Source: REEP01 sp964517265
GTDB taxonomy: Bacteria > Pseudomonadota > Alphaproteobacteria > Rhodospirillales > Defluviicoccaceae
NCBI GenBank assembly: GCA_964517265.1
Contig: CAZFBS010000010.1
Span: 5,373-69,372 of the forward strand
Direction of reading: 5' to 3'
Length of the DNA stretch: 64,000 bases
Shown: in pieces, positions 27,903-37,376 of the stretch
How positions within the stretch are numbered: position 1 is the first letter of the stretch
Layout: each line of letters begins with the position of its first letter
The notes under the pieces: generated by a model
Database searches by the model: none
Told to the model about the DNA's origin: nothing
The model's input: the letters and a program-made list of their open reading frames with translations, nothing else
Program-made: the position numbers and the translations under genes

Positions 27903-29009
27903 TCAAGCGCCAGAATCACCGACTCCCGGCCGCTGGTAGTGCCAGCGATCGAGAAAACGGCCCCATTCGCGCTCCACCAGACCCAGGCTGTCCTCGGAGT
28001 AAGCGTAGCGGTTCTTCTTGTAGCTACGAACACTGGCGAGATAGGACTCCAGCGCAGGCCGGGCCTCGCCGAACCCCGACAACTTGAATGTCTGGTAGAC
28101 CCGCTCGACTTCGGCCAGCGGTTGCCGTTCCAGCCGCTCGTAGCGGATCTCGATGAACGAATCAGCGGGCAGCCGCTCCGTGTCCTCAATCAGCTGTGTC
28201 ATCATTCGCGAATACGTGTTGAGGATCACGCGGTCGATCGGAAGTGCCTCATAATCCTGCAAGGCAAACTGGCGCAGCAGCTTTTCGTAGAAATTCTGCA
28301 TTGAACGCAGAACCTCATAGGGATTGCGGTAGACATGAATGAATTTGGCCCCCGGAAAGAGGTCGCAGAGCATCGCCATCCGGGCTGTATAAACTGGATT
28401 CTTGATCAGCAGCGGGCGTTGACCCTGCTGCAACCACACCTTGGTCAGGAAATGGATAAAGGCGTGTTTCCATTCTTCAACATCGGCTTGCGAGCATCCA
28501 TCGAAGAAAACACCACGGTTGAAATGCGATTCAAAGGATTGAGGAAAGTAAAGACCATGATAAAATGACATTCGCGTCATGTTCGCGATCGCGACTTCAT
28601 CTTCCTGGGGCGAATCTGGCGTGACAGGAATCCTGTCGATGAACCGATCGGCTGGCAGCTTCCGCTCCAGCAGCGGACGCGCCAGCCTGACAAGGCCTAG
28701 CAGATCCCACGGCATCCCCGCCGCGAGCGGTTCGACGAACCCGAAATTCCCCTTGCTCATGATGTTGTAAAGATGGGTGGTGCCGCTTCGCCAATGCCCG
28801 ACGATAAAGATCGGCGGCGGTATCGGACCGATGCGCGCCATGCGGCGCCTGACGTACAGCGTCTCCGCGGTGGTAAAAGGCCAACGTGCCACGGTCGCGA
28901 CCAGGGCAGACCCGGCTCGCGACCAGCCCTTTCGGTTAAGCTTCCGGTTTTCAACTAGAACACGCGCAAGCGTGCCAAAATTGCTTCCGCTCAAGGGGTG
29001 CATGACCAT
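27903..29009 (-). CDS. Sulfotransferase family protein
   Basis: PAPS-dependent sulfotransferase fold, 368 residues. The 5'-phosphosulfate loop is IFIVGHWRSGTTHLYN (about 67-82) and the 3'-phosphate motif is HVYRNPYEVLRSM with conserved Arg and Ser. It resembles the Sulfotransfer_3 group (mammalian carbohydrate and bacterial lipid sulfotransferases). The acceptor is unknown. ATG 29009 is given; ATG 29003 has better spacing from GAGG. It is first of the probable operon sulfotransferase-paraoxonase-epimerase. Confidence 0.85.
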   Translation of the reverse strand: MVMHPLSGSNFGTLARVLVENRKLNRKGWSRAGSALVATVARWPFTTAETLYVRRRMARIGPIPPPIFIVGHWRSGTTHLYNIMSKGNFGFVEPLAAGMPWDLLGLVRLARPLLERKLPADRFIDRIPVTPDSPQEDEVAIANMTRMSFYHGLYFPQSFESHFNRGVFFDGCSQADVEEWKHAFIHFLTKVWLQQGQRPLLIKNPVYTARMAMLCDLFPGAKFIHVYRNPYEVLRSMQNFYEKLLRQFALQDYEALPIDRVILNTYSRMMTQLIEDTERLPADSFIEIRYERLERQPLAEVERVYQTFKLSGFGEARPALESYLASVRSYKKNRYAYSEDSLGLVEREWGRFLDRWHYQRPGVGDSGA

Positions 29010-29177
29010 CCTCGTTCACCCAAGGCACACACGCATGCGTTTCTCAATGATTTTTGCCCGATCGTAGTGCGCAAGCCTTGACCACCTCAATCTTGCACCA
29101 CACGAAACAGGCATACTGTTTGTGTCGGCAAGCGCTTTCCCCGGATCGGCGCGCTGCAACCAAACCCACTCCCTACC

Positions 29178-29206
29178 TTGCACTGCAACAAAAAACACGG
29201 TATTTG
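29178..29206 (+). promoter_or_regulatory. Candidate sigma-70-type promoter for hemerythrin gene
   Basis: TTGCAC (29178-29183) and TATTTG (29201-29206, followed by TATATA) are 17 bases apart in an AT-rich stretch unusual for this window, about 50 bases upstream of the preferred hemerythrin start. Confidence 0.35.
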
Positions 29207-29256
29207 TATATACAACGACGCTCAAGTCCTATAACAACTCAGGGTTTTATCGCTTC

Positions 29257-29742
29257 GTGTTTGGCCGTACTGGATCAAGCTGTGTGGATCTCGAGCCTTG
29301 CCCAGAGGTGGAAATCGGGATTCCGGACATCGATGACGAACATCGGCAACTGATCAGCCATTATAACGCACTGATCCAAGCGCTGAACGAAGGCAATGAC
29401 GTTACGGCTTTCGGCCTCAGCTTCTATAGCTTGGTGATGCGGGTTCGTCAGCACTTTGCCAGCGAAGAGCAGCTGATGCAAGATATCGGCTATCCTCAAA
29501 TCGCACGTCACCGAGGCGAGCATCAGAAATTGCTGGCAACGGCGAACGATTTCTTGAACAGCGTGCTGACGCGTTACGAGAAGTACGATTGTTCAGCTGT
29601 CGCCAAGTATTTCAAATACTGGCTATTGGATCATGTCATGCACCATGATCGGGCTCTCGCGGACTTCGCTTCGAAGCAATCCTACGCGTCTTACCATCCT
29701 GTCCCCCCGATGCGAGACACCAGCAACATTGCTCGATCATGA
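29257..29742 (+). CDS. Bacteriohemerythrin
   Basis: Di-iron O2-binding four-helix protein. Ligands counted from GTG 29257: His29 (DDEHRQL), His66 and Glu70 (HFASEE), His85 and His89 (HRGEH), His126 and Asp131 (DHVMHHD). The frame is open to 29122, but the upstream part is AT-rich, promoter-like and not protein-like; GTG 29284 is another candidate. Sequence and length differ clearly from the hemerythrin at 21763, so this is not a recent duplicate. Its stop overlaps the convergent mfd stop by 6 bases. Confidence 0.88.
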   Translation: MFGRTGSSCVDLEPCPEVEIGIPDIDDEHRQLISHYNALIQALNEGNDVTAFGLSFYSLVMRVRQHFASEEQLMQDIGYPQIARHRGEHQKLLATANDFLNSVLTRYEKYDCSAVAKYFKYWLLDHVMHHDRALADFASKQSYASYHPVPPMRDTSNIARS

Positions 29743-32700
29743 CCCGCTTTGGTGCTGTCGGGCCTCCGGTTCCCTCGCGATGCGGGCTAGGTCCGTGACC
29801 AGCCGTCGAAGCCCCCGCAAGCGATCGGCATCGGTCTCCCAGGAGCGCCGGAAAACCAGCTTGTGATCAGGACGTAGCTTGGCGGTTGCCACATTGCTGG
29901 TGATGAACGCAATAAGTCCGGCCGGATTGGCGAATGTATTGTTGCGGAAGGAAATGACCGCTCCCTTGGGCCCAGCATCGACTCGTTCGGCCCCTGCTCG
30001 ACGTGAAAGCTGCTTGATGACAACAACTTGCATCAGGTGTTCCACTTCCTTGGGCAACGGCCCGAACCGATCCACCAGTTCAGCCGCGAAGCCCTCAATC
30101 TCCTGTTCATTCCGGAGTTCGGACAACCGCCGGTAAAGACTGAGTCTGACTCCAAGGTCCGGCACGTAGGTTTCAGGGATCAGGACGCTGAGGCCCACCG
30201 TAATCTGCGGGCTCCATTCTGCCTCGGCTGGCCCGTCCTCGTCCCCGCTTCGTGCCTCCGCGACCGCCTCCTCCAGCATGCGCTGGTACAGCTCGATGCC
30301 AACCTCACGAATATGCCCCGACTGTTCCTCACCAAGAAGATTGCCGGCGCCGCGGATATCAAGGTCGTGACTGGCGAGACTGAACCCCGCGCCCAAGGAA
30401 TCGAGTGTCTGCATCACCTCAAGACGCTTCTGCGCCGCCACTGATACGGCACGCCGGGGCGGCAACGTCAGGTAGGCGTAAGCGCGGATCTTCGAGCGAC
30501 CGACCCGACCGCGTAGCTGATACAGTTGCGCCAAACCGAACATGTCGGCCCGGTGAATGACAATGGTGTTGACCGACGGCAGATCAAGGCCGGATTCGAT
30601 GATATTGGTGGAAAGCAGGATATCGTATTTGCCGTCGTAGAAACTGCCGACAGCCGCCTCAAGATCGCGCGGGACGAGGCGACCATGGGCGATCGCCACC
30701 TTGCACTCGGGAACCAGTTCGGCAAGCAGTTTCGCAACCTCGCCCAGATCTTCGATCCTGGGACAGACGTAGAAGGTTTGGCCACCGCGGTAGCGCTCCC
30801 TCAAGATCGCTTCGCGAATGACAACAGGATCGAATGGAAGCACGAACGTTCGAACTGCCAAGCGATCCACCGGCGGCGTTGCAATCAGACTCATCTCTCG
30901 GACGCCTGAGAGCGCCAGCTGCAGGGTTCGGGGGATTGGCGTTGCGGTCAGCGTCAGAACGTGAACATCCTCGCGCAGCTTCTTCAGAGCCTCCTTGTGG
31001 GCCACTCCGAAATGCTGCTCCTCATCAACGATAAGCAGTCCAAGATCGCGTAAAACGACGGTCTTGGAAAGCAAAGCATGGGTGCCGATGACGATGTCGA
31101 TCTGGCCATTTGCCAAGCCTGCTTTGATTGCTTTGGCTTCCTTTGCGCCAACCAAGCGGGACAACTGCGCAATGCGAACGGGATAGCCCGAGAACCGCTC
31201 GCAAAACGTGCGGTAATGCTGTCGGCAGAGAAGGGTGGTCGGCACCACAACCGCGACTTGCCGCCCCTCCATCGCCGTCACAAATGCCGCACGCAGCGCA
31301 ACCTCGGTTTTGCCAAAACCCACGTCGCCGCAAACCAGCCGGTCGGTCGGGCGACCGCTGGCAAGATCGCCGACAACCTCATCGATGGCACGGGCCTGAT
31401 CTTCGGTCTCGGCAAACGCAAAGCGCGTGCAGAACTCGTCGTAGAGTCCCTCGGGCGGCGTTACCACTGGCGCCGCGCGCAGCGTGCGGCTGGCCGCCAC
31501 CCGAATCAGTTGCTCGGCCATGTCCCGGATCCGCGCCTTCATGCGCGCCTTGCGCGCTTGCCAGTTGGCGCTGCCGAGGCGATCCAGTTGAACCCCCGCG
31601 CTCTCCGAGCCAAAGCGGCTGATCACTTCGATGTTCTCGACCGGCAGGTAGAGCTTGTCGCCGTCCGCGTAGAGGAGCCGCAGGCAATCATGAGGCGCCC
31701 CGGAGACACTGATCGTCTCTAAGCCGTCAAACTGTCCGATGCCGTGGTCGGCGTGAACGACAAGATCTCCTGGCGTCAAGGCCGACGCTTCTGCAATGAA
31801 GTTTTCCGCCCGCCCTCGCCGCGGTGCGCGCCGGATCAGCCGATCGCCGAGAATATCCTGTTCCGCGATGATGGCCAGATGCGGAGCGGTAAAGCCACGT
31901 TCCAGGGGCAGCACCACGATACTGACGGCATCGGCATGGACGTCCTCAACGTTGGCCCACGTATCCGCAGGAACAACGGGACCAATTCCATGTTCTACGA
32001 TGATCGCCGCAAGTCTATCCCTGGCACCTCGTGATGTGGCGGCAATAATGACGCGTCGAGCCTGATGGGTGTGATCCGCAATCCGCTCCGCCAAAGCATC
32101 GAACACGTTGACATCCGCTCGTTGCCGGGCTTCAGCAAAATCGAGTCCGGGACGCCCTCCGATATCGACGGCGCGGTTCCTGCCGCCGGCTGGGACGGCA
32201 AACGGATCGAGCGTGATGACTAGGCGCCGATCCAGCGCACCACGCCACTCCTCGCCGGCCACATACAAGCTGCCGGGAGGAACCGGATGATAGGGCGCGC
32301 TGCCGAGGGCAAGATCGCCAGCCGGTCTCTGAAGCCGCGCCGCGTAATATTCCGCGATCAGGTCCAGCCGCGCCTCGCAGGCTCTTCCACTGTGATGATC
32401 GAGAACCACCGCCGCTTGCGGGACGTAATCCAGTATCGTTTCCAGACCATCGTGAAAGAGCGGCAACCAATGTTCCATGCCCACGTGCCGCCGCCCCGCA
32501 GAGACGGCCTCGTAAAGCGGATCGTCGCCCTCGACGGCTCCAAACAATGCGCGATAGGCAGAGCGGAAGCGGACGACCGAGGCTTCATCAAGACGGACTT
32601 CGCTGACCGGCTTGAGCGGCACCAACTCGCACCTGCCAGTTGTCCGCTGGGTCGCCGGATCGAACAGGCGGATGCTTTCGACCTCGTCTCCGAAGAAGTC

Positions 32701-33252
32701 GAGACGAACCGGTTCCGCCAATCCTGGCGGAAATATGTCGATGATGCCGCCGCGGACCGCGTACTCCCCCGCCTCCACCACAGTCTCGGAGCGAATATAT
32801 CCACACAGCTGGAGGAACCCCAGAAGACGCTCGGGATCCAGCCGATTGCCCGCTTGTATTGGGAGCACGGCATCGGCGAACACCGAGCGCGGCGGCACCC
32901 GTTGGAGCACTGCCGAGACGGTAGTCAAGAGAATCCAATCACCCGTTTCGACATCGTCCTGTAACAGACGCGTCAGCGTGTTGATCCGGCGACTGACGAT
33001 TTGAGAGTTGGGGGACACTCGGTCATAGGGCAGACAGTCCCATGCAGGAAGATCCAGCTGTTCCAGATCCGGACGGAAGAAAGCCAATGAATCGCTCATC
33101 CGCGCGAGCCGGGCATCGTCCGGGAGTACGACAATCACTCCTCGGTCAAGAGCATCCGAGATCTCACCGATCAGCAGCGCATCAAGCCCCTCGGGCGCCC
33201 CGCAGAGCTGGAGACGGCCGGGGGTCGCTAACAGATCAAGGCTTACCTTCAA
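29737..33252 (-). CDS. mfd: Transcription-repair coupling factor
   Basis: Superfamily 2 DNA translocase that removes stalled RNA polymerase and recruits UvrA. It is 1171 residues with UvrB-like N-terminal domains (DLPAWDCLPYDRVSP), an RNAP-interaction domain around GDLVVHADHGIGQF, RecG-like helicase motifs including Walker A GDVGFGKTE, DEEQHFG box, TATPIPRTL and a QLRGRVGRS motif VI, and the C-terminal TRCF autoregulatory domain. The ATG at 33252 lies 4 bases after the sdhE stop, so the genes are coupled. Confidence 0.98.
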   Translation of the reverse strand: MKVSLDLLATPGRLQLCGAPEGLDALLIGEISDALDRGVIVVLPDDARLARMSDSLAFFRPDLEQLDLPAWDCLPYDRVSPNSQIVSRRINTLTRLLQDDVETGDWILLTTVSAVLQRVPPRSVFADAVLPIQAGNRLDPERLLGFLQLCGYIRSETVVEAGEYAVRGGIIDIFPPGLAEPVRLDFFGDEVESIRLFDPATQRTTGRCELVPLKPVSEVRLDEASVVRFRSAYRALFGAVEGDDPLYEAVSAGRRHVGMEHWLPLFHDGLETILDYVPQAAVVLDHHSGRACEARLDLIAEYYAARLQRPAGDLALGSAPYHPVPPGSLYVAGEEWRGALDRRLVITLDPFAVPAGGRNRAVDIGGRPGLDFAEARQRADVNVFDALAERIADHTHQARRVIIAATSRGARDRLAAIIVEHGIGPVVPADTWANVEDVHADAVSIVVLPLERGFTAPHLAIIAEQDILGDRLIRRAPRRGRAENFIAEASALTPGDLVVHADHGIGQFDGLETISVSGAPHDCLRLLYADGDKLYLPVENIEVISRFGSESAGVQLDRLGSANWQARKARMKARIRDMAEQLIRVAASRTLRAAPVVTPPEGLYDEFCTRFAFAETEDQARAIDEVVGDLASGRPTDRLVCGDVGFGKTEVALRAAFVTAMEGRQVAVVVPTTLLCRQHYRTFCERFSGYPVRIAQLSRLVGAKEAKAIKAGLANGQIDIVIGTHALLSKTVVLRDLGLLIVDEEQHFGVAHKEALKKLREDVHVLTLTATPIPRTLQLALSGVREMSLIATPPVDRLAVRTFVLPFDPVVIREAILRERYRGGQTFYVCPRIEDLGEVAKLLAELVPECKVAIAHGRLVPRDLEAAVGSFYDGKYDILLSTNIIESGLDLPSVNTIVIHRADMFGLAQLYQLRGRVGRSKIRAYAYLTLPPRRAVSVAAQKRLEVMQTLDSLGAGFSLASHDLDIRGAGNLLGEEQSGHIREVGIELYQRMLEEAVAEARSGDEDGPAEAEWSPQITVGLSVLIPETYVPDLGVRLSLYRRLSELRNEQEIEGFAAELVDRFGPLPKEVEHLMQVVVIKQLSRRAGAERVDAGPKGAVISFRNNTFANPAGLIAFITSNVATAKLRPDHKLVFRRSWETDADRLRGLRRLVTDLARIAREPEARQHQSGS

Positions 33253-33256
33253 TCGG

Positions 33257-33523
33257 CTACTGTACGAACTTGAAATTCTGCATCATCCTCATGACCGGGT
33301 GATCGAGCTCTGGCGGTACCGGCTGCTTGCGCAAGATCCATTTGTAAAGGTCGATGTCATCGTTGTTCATAAGCAACGCTTCGAGCCAATCGACATCGTC
33401 ATCGCTCAATGCGCTGAGGTGACGGTCGGCAAAACTCCCGATCAGCAGATCGTTCTCCTTCATGCCCGTGTGATGGCATCGGAATAGGACGCGCTTTCTC
33501 TGAATTTCCTTGTCCTTCGGCAT
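33257..33523 (-). CDS. sdhE: Succinate dehydrogenase flavinylation/assembly factor 2
   Basis: A small (88-residue) SdhE/CptB/Sdh5-type protein that promotes covalent FAD attachment to SdhA. The conserved core is recognisable (RKRVLFRCHHTGMKENDLLIG; in many homologues the motif is RSxHRGxKE), followed by LSDDDVDWLEALL. The frame extends to 33595; ATG 33523 gives the normal length and has GAGGGA upstream. Placement beside mfd and facing recG is common in alphaproteobacteria. Confidence 0.9.
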   Translation of the reverse strand: MPKDKEIQRKRVLFRCHHTGMKENDLLIGSFADRHLSALSDDDVDWLEALLMNNDDIDLYKWILRKQPVPPELDHPVMRMMQNFKFVQ

Positions 33524-33593
33524 TTGTCCCTCATCGACGTTTGCATAGGATATAACGGTCCCGATCCTCACTGTCAGCCGCCTTGCTGTTTGC

Positions 33594-35675
33594 ATGCGTC
33601 CCGAGATTCTGTTCCCATTGTTTGCCAGCGTACGCTCCCTGCCGGGGGTTGGACCGAAAGTTGCGCCGGCCGTCGAGCGCGTTGCGGGGCCGCGTGTTGT
33701 CGATCTGCTGTGGCATCTGCCGAGTGGTACGATCGATCGGCGCTACGCGCCGACCATCGCGGAGGCGGAGCCGGGCCGGATCGCTACGCTCACCCTCCGG
33801 GTAGAACGGCATCTACCGCCGCCAACGCCACGACAGCCGTACAAAATCCTCTGTTCCGATGGCAGCGGCTTTCTCACCTTGGTATTTTTTCACGCGCATC
33901 GCGATTATCTGGAGCGGATTCTTGCACCGGGTTCCACCCGGGTCATTAGCGGCCTGATCGAGGCGTACGGGGCTGAGCGGCAGATGACGCACCCGGATCA
34001 TGTGGTCCCTCTGAACCAGCGGGACAGCCTTCTCACGATCGATCCGGTATACGGGCTGACCGCCGGACTCACGGGAAGGATGCTCAGCAAGATCATCCGT
34101 TGCGCAGTCGATCGCGCGCCAAATCTCGATGAGTGGCTGGACCCCGCTATGCGCCAAACGAAAGGATGGCCAAGTTGGCGCCAAGCGATCCAACTTGCTC
34201 ACGCTCCGGATCATGAAAGCGGAGCCTCCCCCACCGCTCTGCATCGCAGCCGCCTTGCCTACGACGAAATTCTTGCTAACCAGCTGGCTCTCGCCATCGT
34301 TCGCAAACGCTTTCGCTATGGTGCCGGCCGGTCGATCCGCAGTAATGGGCGTCTGATCACTCGGGCGCTCGAAATTCTCTCCTTTCAGCTGACGCCATCA
34401 CAGCAACAGGCGCTTGCAGAGATTTCCGCCGACATGGCTTCCGAACGGCGGATGCTGAGGTTGCTGCAGGGGGATGTCGGCAGCGGAAAGACGGTGGTGG
34501 CCGCTCTTGCCATGCTGGCCGCAGTTGAATGCGGCGCACAGGCAGCACTCATGGCACCGACCGAGATTCTCGCCAAACAACATATGACGACGCTGGCACC
34601 GCTGGCTACCGCTGTGAAGGTGCCGATTGCGCTGTTGACCGGGCGCGACAAGGGTCGTGCCCGCAATCTGGTCCTATCTGATCTTGCTTCTGGTCGTCTG
34701 GGCATGGTCGTCGGCACCCATGCGCTGTTTCAGGACAGCGTGACGTTCAAGGACTTAGCGCTGGCCGTGATTGACGAGCAGCATCGATTCGGCGTTCACC
34801 AACGCCTCGATCTGACGGGGAAAGGCCACAACGTTGACGTCTTGGTGATGACCGCGACGCCGATCCCGCGGACCCTGTTGCTGACGAGCTACGGCGATAT
34901 GGACGTCTCCCGCATTACCGGAAAACCGCCCGGGCGGCAGCCGATCACCACCCGTACAATCTCGCTCGACCGCATCGACGAAGTCACGGCCGCAATCGGA
35001 CGAAGTCTCGCAACCGGCACCAAGGCCTACTGGGTTTGTCCCCTCGTCGAGGAGTCGGAAGCGCTTGATGTGGCCGCTGCGGAAGAGCGGTACCAGCACC
35101 TGCGCAGCTTATTCGGCAATCGTGTCGGGTTGGTGCACGGGCGGATGAAGGGGGCGGAGAAGGATGCCGTCATGGCCGCCTTCACCAACGGAGGTGTCGA
35201 CCTTCTCGTCGCCACCACCGTCATCGAAGTGGGCGTCGACGTGCCTGCCGCCACAGTCATGGTTATCGAACATGCCGAGCGGTTCGGACTGGCTCAGTTG
35301 CACCAGTTACGGGGGCGCATCGGCCGGAGCCATCGACCATCGACCTGCCTGCTCCTTTATCTACCCCGGTTGGCCGAAACCGCACGGGCGCGGCTTTCCA
35401 TCATGCGTGAAACCGATGACGGTTTCCGGATTGCCGAGGAGGATTTGAAGTTAAGAGGGGCTGGTGAAGTGCTGGGTACACGGCAAAGCGGCATGCCGGG
35501 CTTCCGCCTCGCCGACCTTTCCTGCCACGCCGAGTTGCTGACGATGGCACGAGACGACGCCCGCCGCATCGTCGAGAGCGATCCCGTTCTCGCTTCTCCG
35601 CGCGGCAAGGCGCTTCGAGTTCTCCTTTACCTTTTCGAGCGTGACGCGGCGGTGCGCTACCTGCGATCCGGTTGA
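33594..35675 (+). CDS. recG: ATP-dependent DNA helicase RecG
   Basis: Branch-migration and fork-regression helicase. The N-terminal wedge/OB domain precedes helicase motifs: Walker A LLQGDVGSGKT, DEQHRFG, TATPIPRTL, and motif VI QLRGRIGRS; the C terminus has DLKLRGAGEVLGTRQSG, typical of RecG. 693 residues is normal. It is divergent from sdhE (70-base spacer) and convergent with the radical SAM gene (25 bases between stops). Confidence 0.98.
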   Translation: MRPEILFPLFASVRSLPGVGPKVAPAVERVAGPRVVDLLWHLPSGTIDRRYAPTIAEAEPGRIATLTLRVERHLPPPTPRQPYKILCSDGSGFLTLVFFHAHRDYLERILAPGSTRVISGLIEAYGAERQMTHPDHVVPLNQRDSLLTIDPVYGLTAGLTGRMLSKIIRCAVDRAPNLDEWLDPAMRQTKGWPSWRQAIQLAHAPDHESGASPTALHRSRLAYDEILANQLALAIVRKRFRYGAGRSIRSNGRLITRALEILSFQLTPSQQQALAEISADMASERRMLRLLQGDVGSGKTVVAALAMLAAVECGAQAALMAPTEILAKQHMTTLAPLATAVKVPIALLTGRDKGRARNLVLSDLASGRLGMVVGTHALFQDSVTFKDLALAVIDEQHRFGVHQRLDLTGKGHNVDVLVMTATPIPRTLLLTSYGDMDVSRITGKPPGRQPITTRTISLDRIDEVTAAIGRSLATGTKAYWVCPLVEESEALDVAAAEERYQHLRSLFGNRVGLVHGRMKGAEKDAVMAAFTNGGVDLLVATTVIEVGVDVPAATVMVIEHAERFGLAQLHQLRGRIGRSHRPSTCLLLYLPRLAETARARLSIMRETDDGFRIAEEDLKLRGAGEVLGTRQSGMPGFRLADLSCHAELLTMARDDARRIVESDPVLASPRGKALRVLLYLFERDAAVRYLRSG

Positions 35676-35700
35676 AGGTTCGCCGGCATCAAGCCGCCAC

Positions 35701-37170
35701 CTACTCGGCGGCGACCCGGATGGCGGAACATGCGACAGAAGCTGAGCCGCCTAGCGGTACTTTCGAAGCGGCGGCAAGCTCTCGCCATCCTGTCTCGTGA
35801 GGCGCTCGCTGGGGCGTTAGCGGAGACTGCACTGCCGACATCGGCGCATGCATCTCCGCCATCCTGCTCCCGGGGTGCGGGATCATTATCTCTCCGCGGC
35901 GAAAGGACAAGTTGTATAAAGCCCAGTAGGAGCGGCTTCGCGACCCCCTCAGGGGAAACCGCCTTGCAATGGAAGATGCCGAATAGAACTGCTTGTATGC
36001 CCTCAGGCATCCCTGTTCCAGCTGCTCGCGCGTCAATCCCGAAGGCTCGAACACGACGCTGCGCTGGTCATAGGCATTCCAGTCGAAGTTCGTCAGACGC
36101 CCGTCCTTCAACATCTCGTACCACGTAATGGTCCCAGGATACGGTGTCATGATCGAATAGGCGCACGCATCGAAGTTCGCATCAAGGTTAAAGGCAACAG
36201 TTTCGTCAAAAATTGATGGGGATTCTCCATCAAGACCAAACATAAATAATCCAAATACAAGAATTCCATACCCTTGTATTTTCTCAATCAGCTCTCTATA
36301 TCTCTCTAGGCTATATTGATTTTTATTTGGCGTCTCTGTTCTTCTGCATGATATTGGCTCAAAGCCAAGGTTGAGCATATAACAGCCGCTTTCCGCCGCC
36401 ACCTTCAAGAGCACGTCGTTGTCGGCTTCTCGTGTGTTGACGCTGGCCTGCCAGCGGATATCCCGATCCTTCAACCCGCGCATCAGTTGCGCTGCTCGCT
36501 TCGGGGCTCCGAAGAAATCCGCCTCATTCAATGAGATCGTTCTGGCGCCACTGGCGTCGATCTCGCGCATCACCTCCTCAATGGGGCGGTAACGGAACTT
36601 CAAGCCATGCATAACATGTTCGGTACAGTACGCGCATGCATGGTGGCACCCACGCGACGTCTGAATTTGTGCAGTGTTGACGTACCGGTTTGTCTTGATG
36701 AGGTCGTAGCGCGGGATCGGCAGGCCGACCATCGAATGGAGGCGCTCAGCTTTGTAGATGCCTCCAATGCTGCCATCATCCAGATCTTCAAGCACCTTCG
36801 CCATCACGAATTCGGCTTCACCGACGACCACGGCGTCGGCATGCTGCAACGCCTCCTCCGGCATGAAGCTCGCGTGAACCCCACCCATCACGACGGGGAC
36901 ACCGCGGCGACGAAATTCATCGGCGATCTGGTAGCCGCGCTTGACATAGGACGTCATCGCGGAAATGCCGACAAGGTCCGCTTTGGTGGCGAAGTCGATC
37001 GGCTCCACATTCTCATCGATAAGAATGACTTCATAACGGTCTTGCGGAATCAGCGCAGCGACGGCGAGCAACCCCGCAAGAGGCGAGTTCAAAGCTTTTT
37101 TCGCGAGTGCTGGCCGGGCTGTAAAAGGCCGAGCCGCCGGATTGACCAGAAGTATCCGTCGTGTCGTCAT
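35701..37170 (-). CDS. B12-binding-domain radical SAM protein
   Basis: A 489-residue class-B-like radical SAM enzyme. The N-terminal half is a cobalamin-binding fold (LVGISAMTSYVKRGYQIA and VVMGGVHASFMPEEAL); the [4Fe-4S] motif is CxxxCxxC at Cys175, Cys179 and Cys182. Such proteins do methylations or ring chemistry; I do not recognise this subfamily and it does not look like HpnP or HpnJ. About 140 bases near 36220-36360 are strikingly AT-rich with rare codons, and within them the peptide SCRRTETP does not look like the family. The gene upstream is DUF502, 206 bases away. Confidence 0.85.
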   Translation of the reverse strand: MTTRRILLVNPAARPFTARPALAKKALNSPLAGLLAVAALIPQDRYEVILIDENVEPIDFATKADLVGISAMTSYVKRGYQIADEFRRRGVPVVMGGVHASFMPEEALQHADAVVVGEAEFVMAKVLEDLDDGSIGGIYKAERLHSMVGLPIPRYDLIKTNRYVNTAQIQTSRGCHHACAYCTEHVMHGLKFRYRPIEEVMREIDASGARTISLNEADFFGAPKRAAQLMRGLKDRDIRWQASVNTREADNDVLLKVAAESGCYMLNLGFEPISCRRTETPNKNQYSLERYRELIEKIQGYGILVFGLFMFGLDGESPSIFDETVAFNLDANFDACAYSIMTPYPGTITWYEMLKDGRLTNFDWNAYDQRSVVFEPSGLTREQLEQGCLRAYKQFYSASSIARRFPLRGSRSRSYWALYNLSFRRGEIMIPHPGSRMAEMHAPMSAVQSPLTPQRAPHETGWRELAAASKVPLGGSASVACSAIRVAAE

Positions 37171-37376
37171 TAGCCCCGCCTCTGCCAGCGTCCATTGTTG
37201 GGCGCGCTTGTTCGACTGGCAAACCTGATTACACTGGAATTACCGGGATCAACGAGGCGAAAAAACAAAAAGTTCCGCAACTCGGGCCCGACTCCGTTGA
37301 TCGTGCTGCAGATGAGACTTTTCTGCCACCACGAGGATACTTCTCGGCGGTAGACCCGCTTCGGGGAGATGCTTTT

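Noticed and set aside
37340..37376. Hairpin-plus-T-run near 37352-37378 as a plus-strand terminator
   Set aside because: The stem is only about 4 bp and there is no plus-strand gene upstream to terminate.
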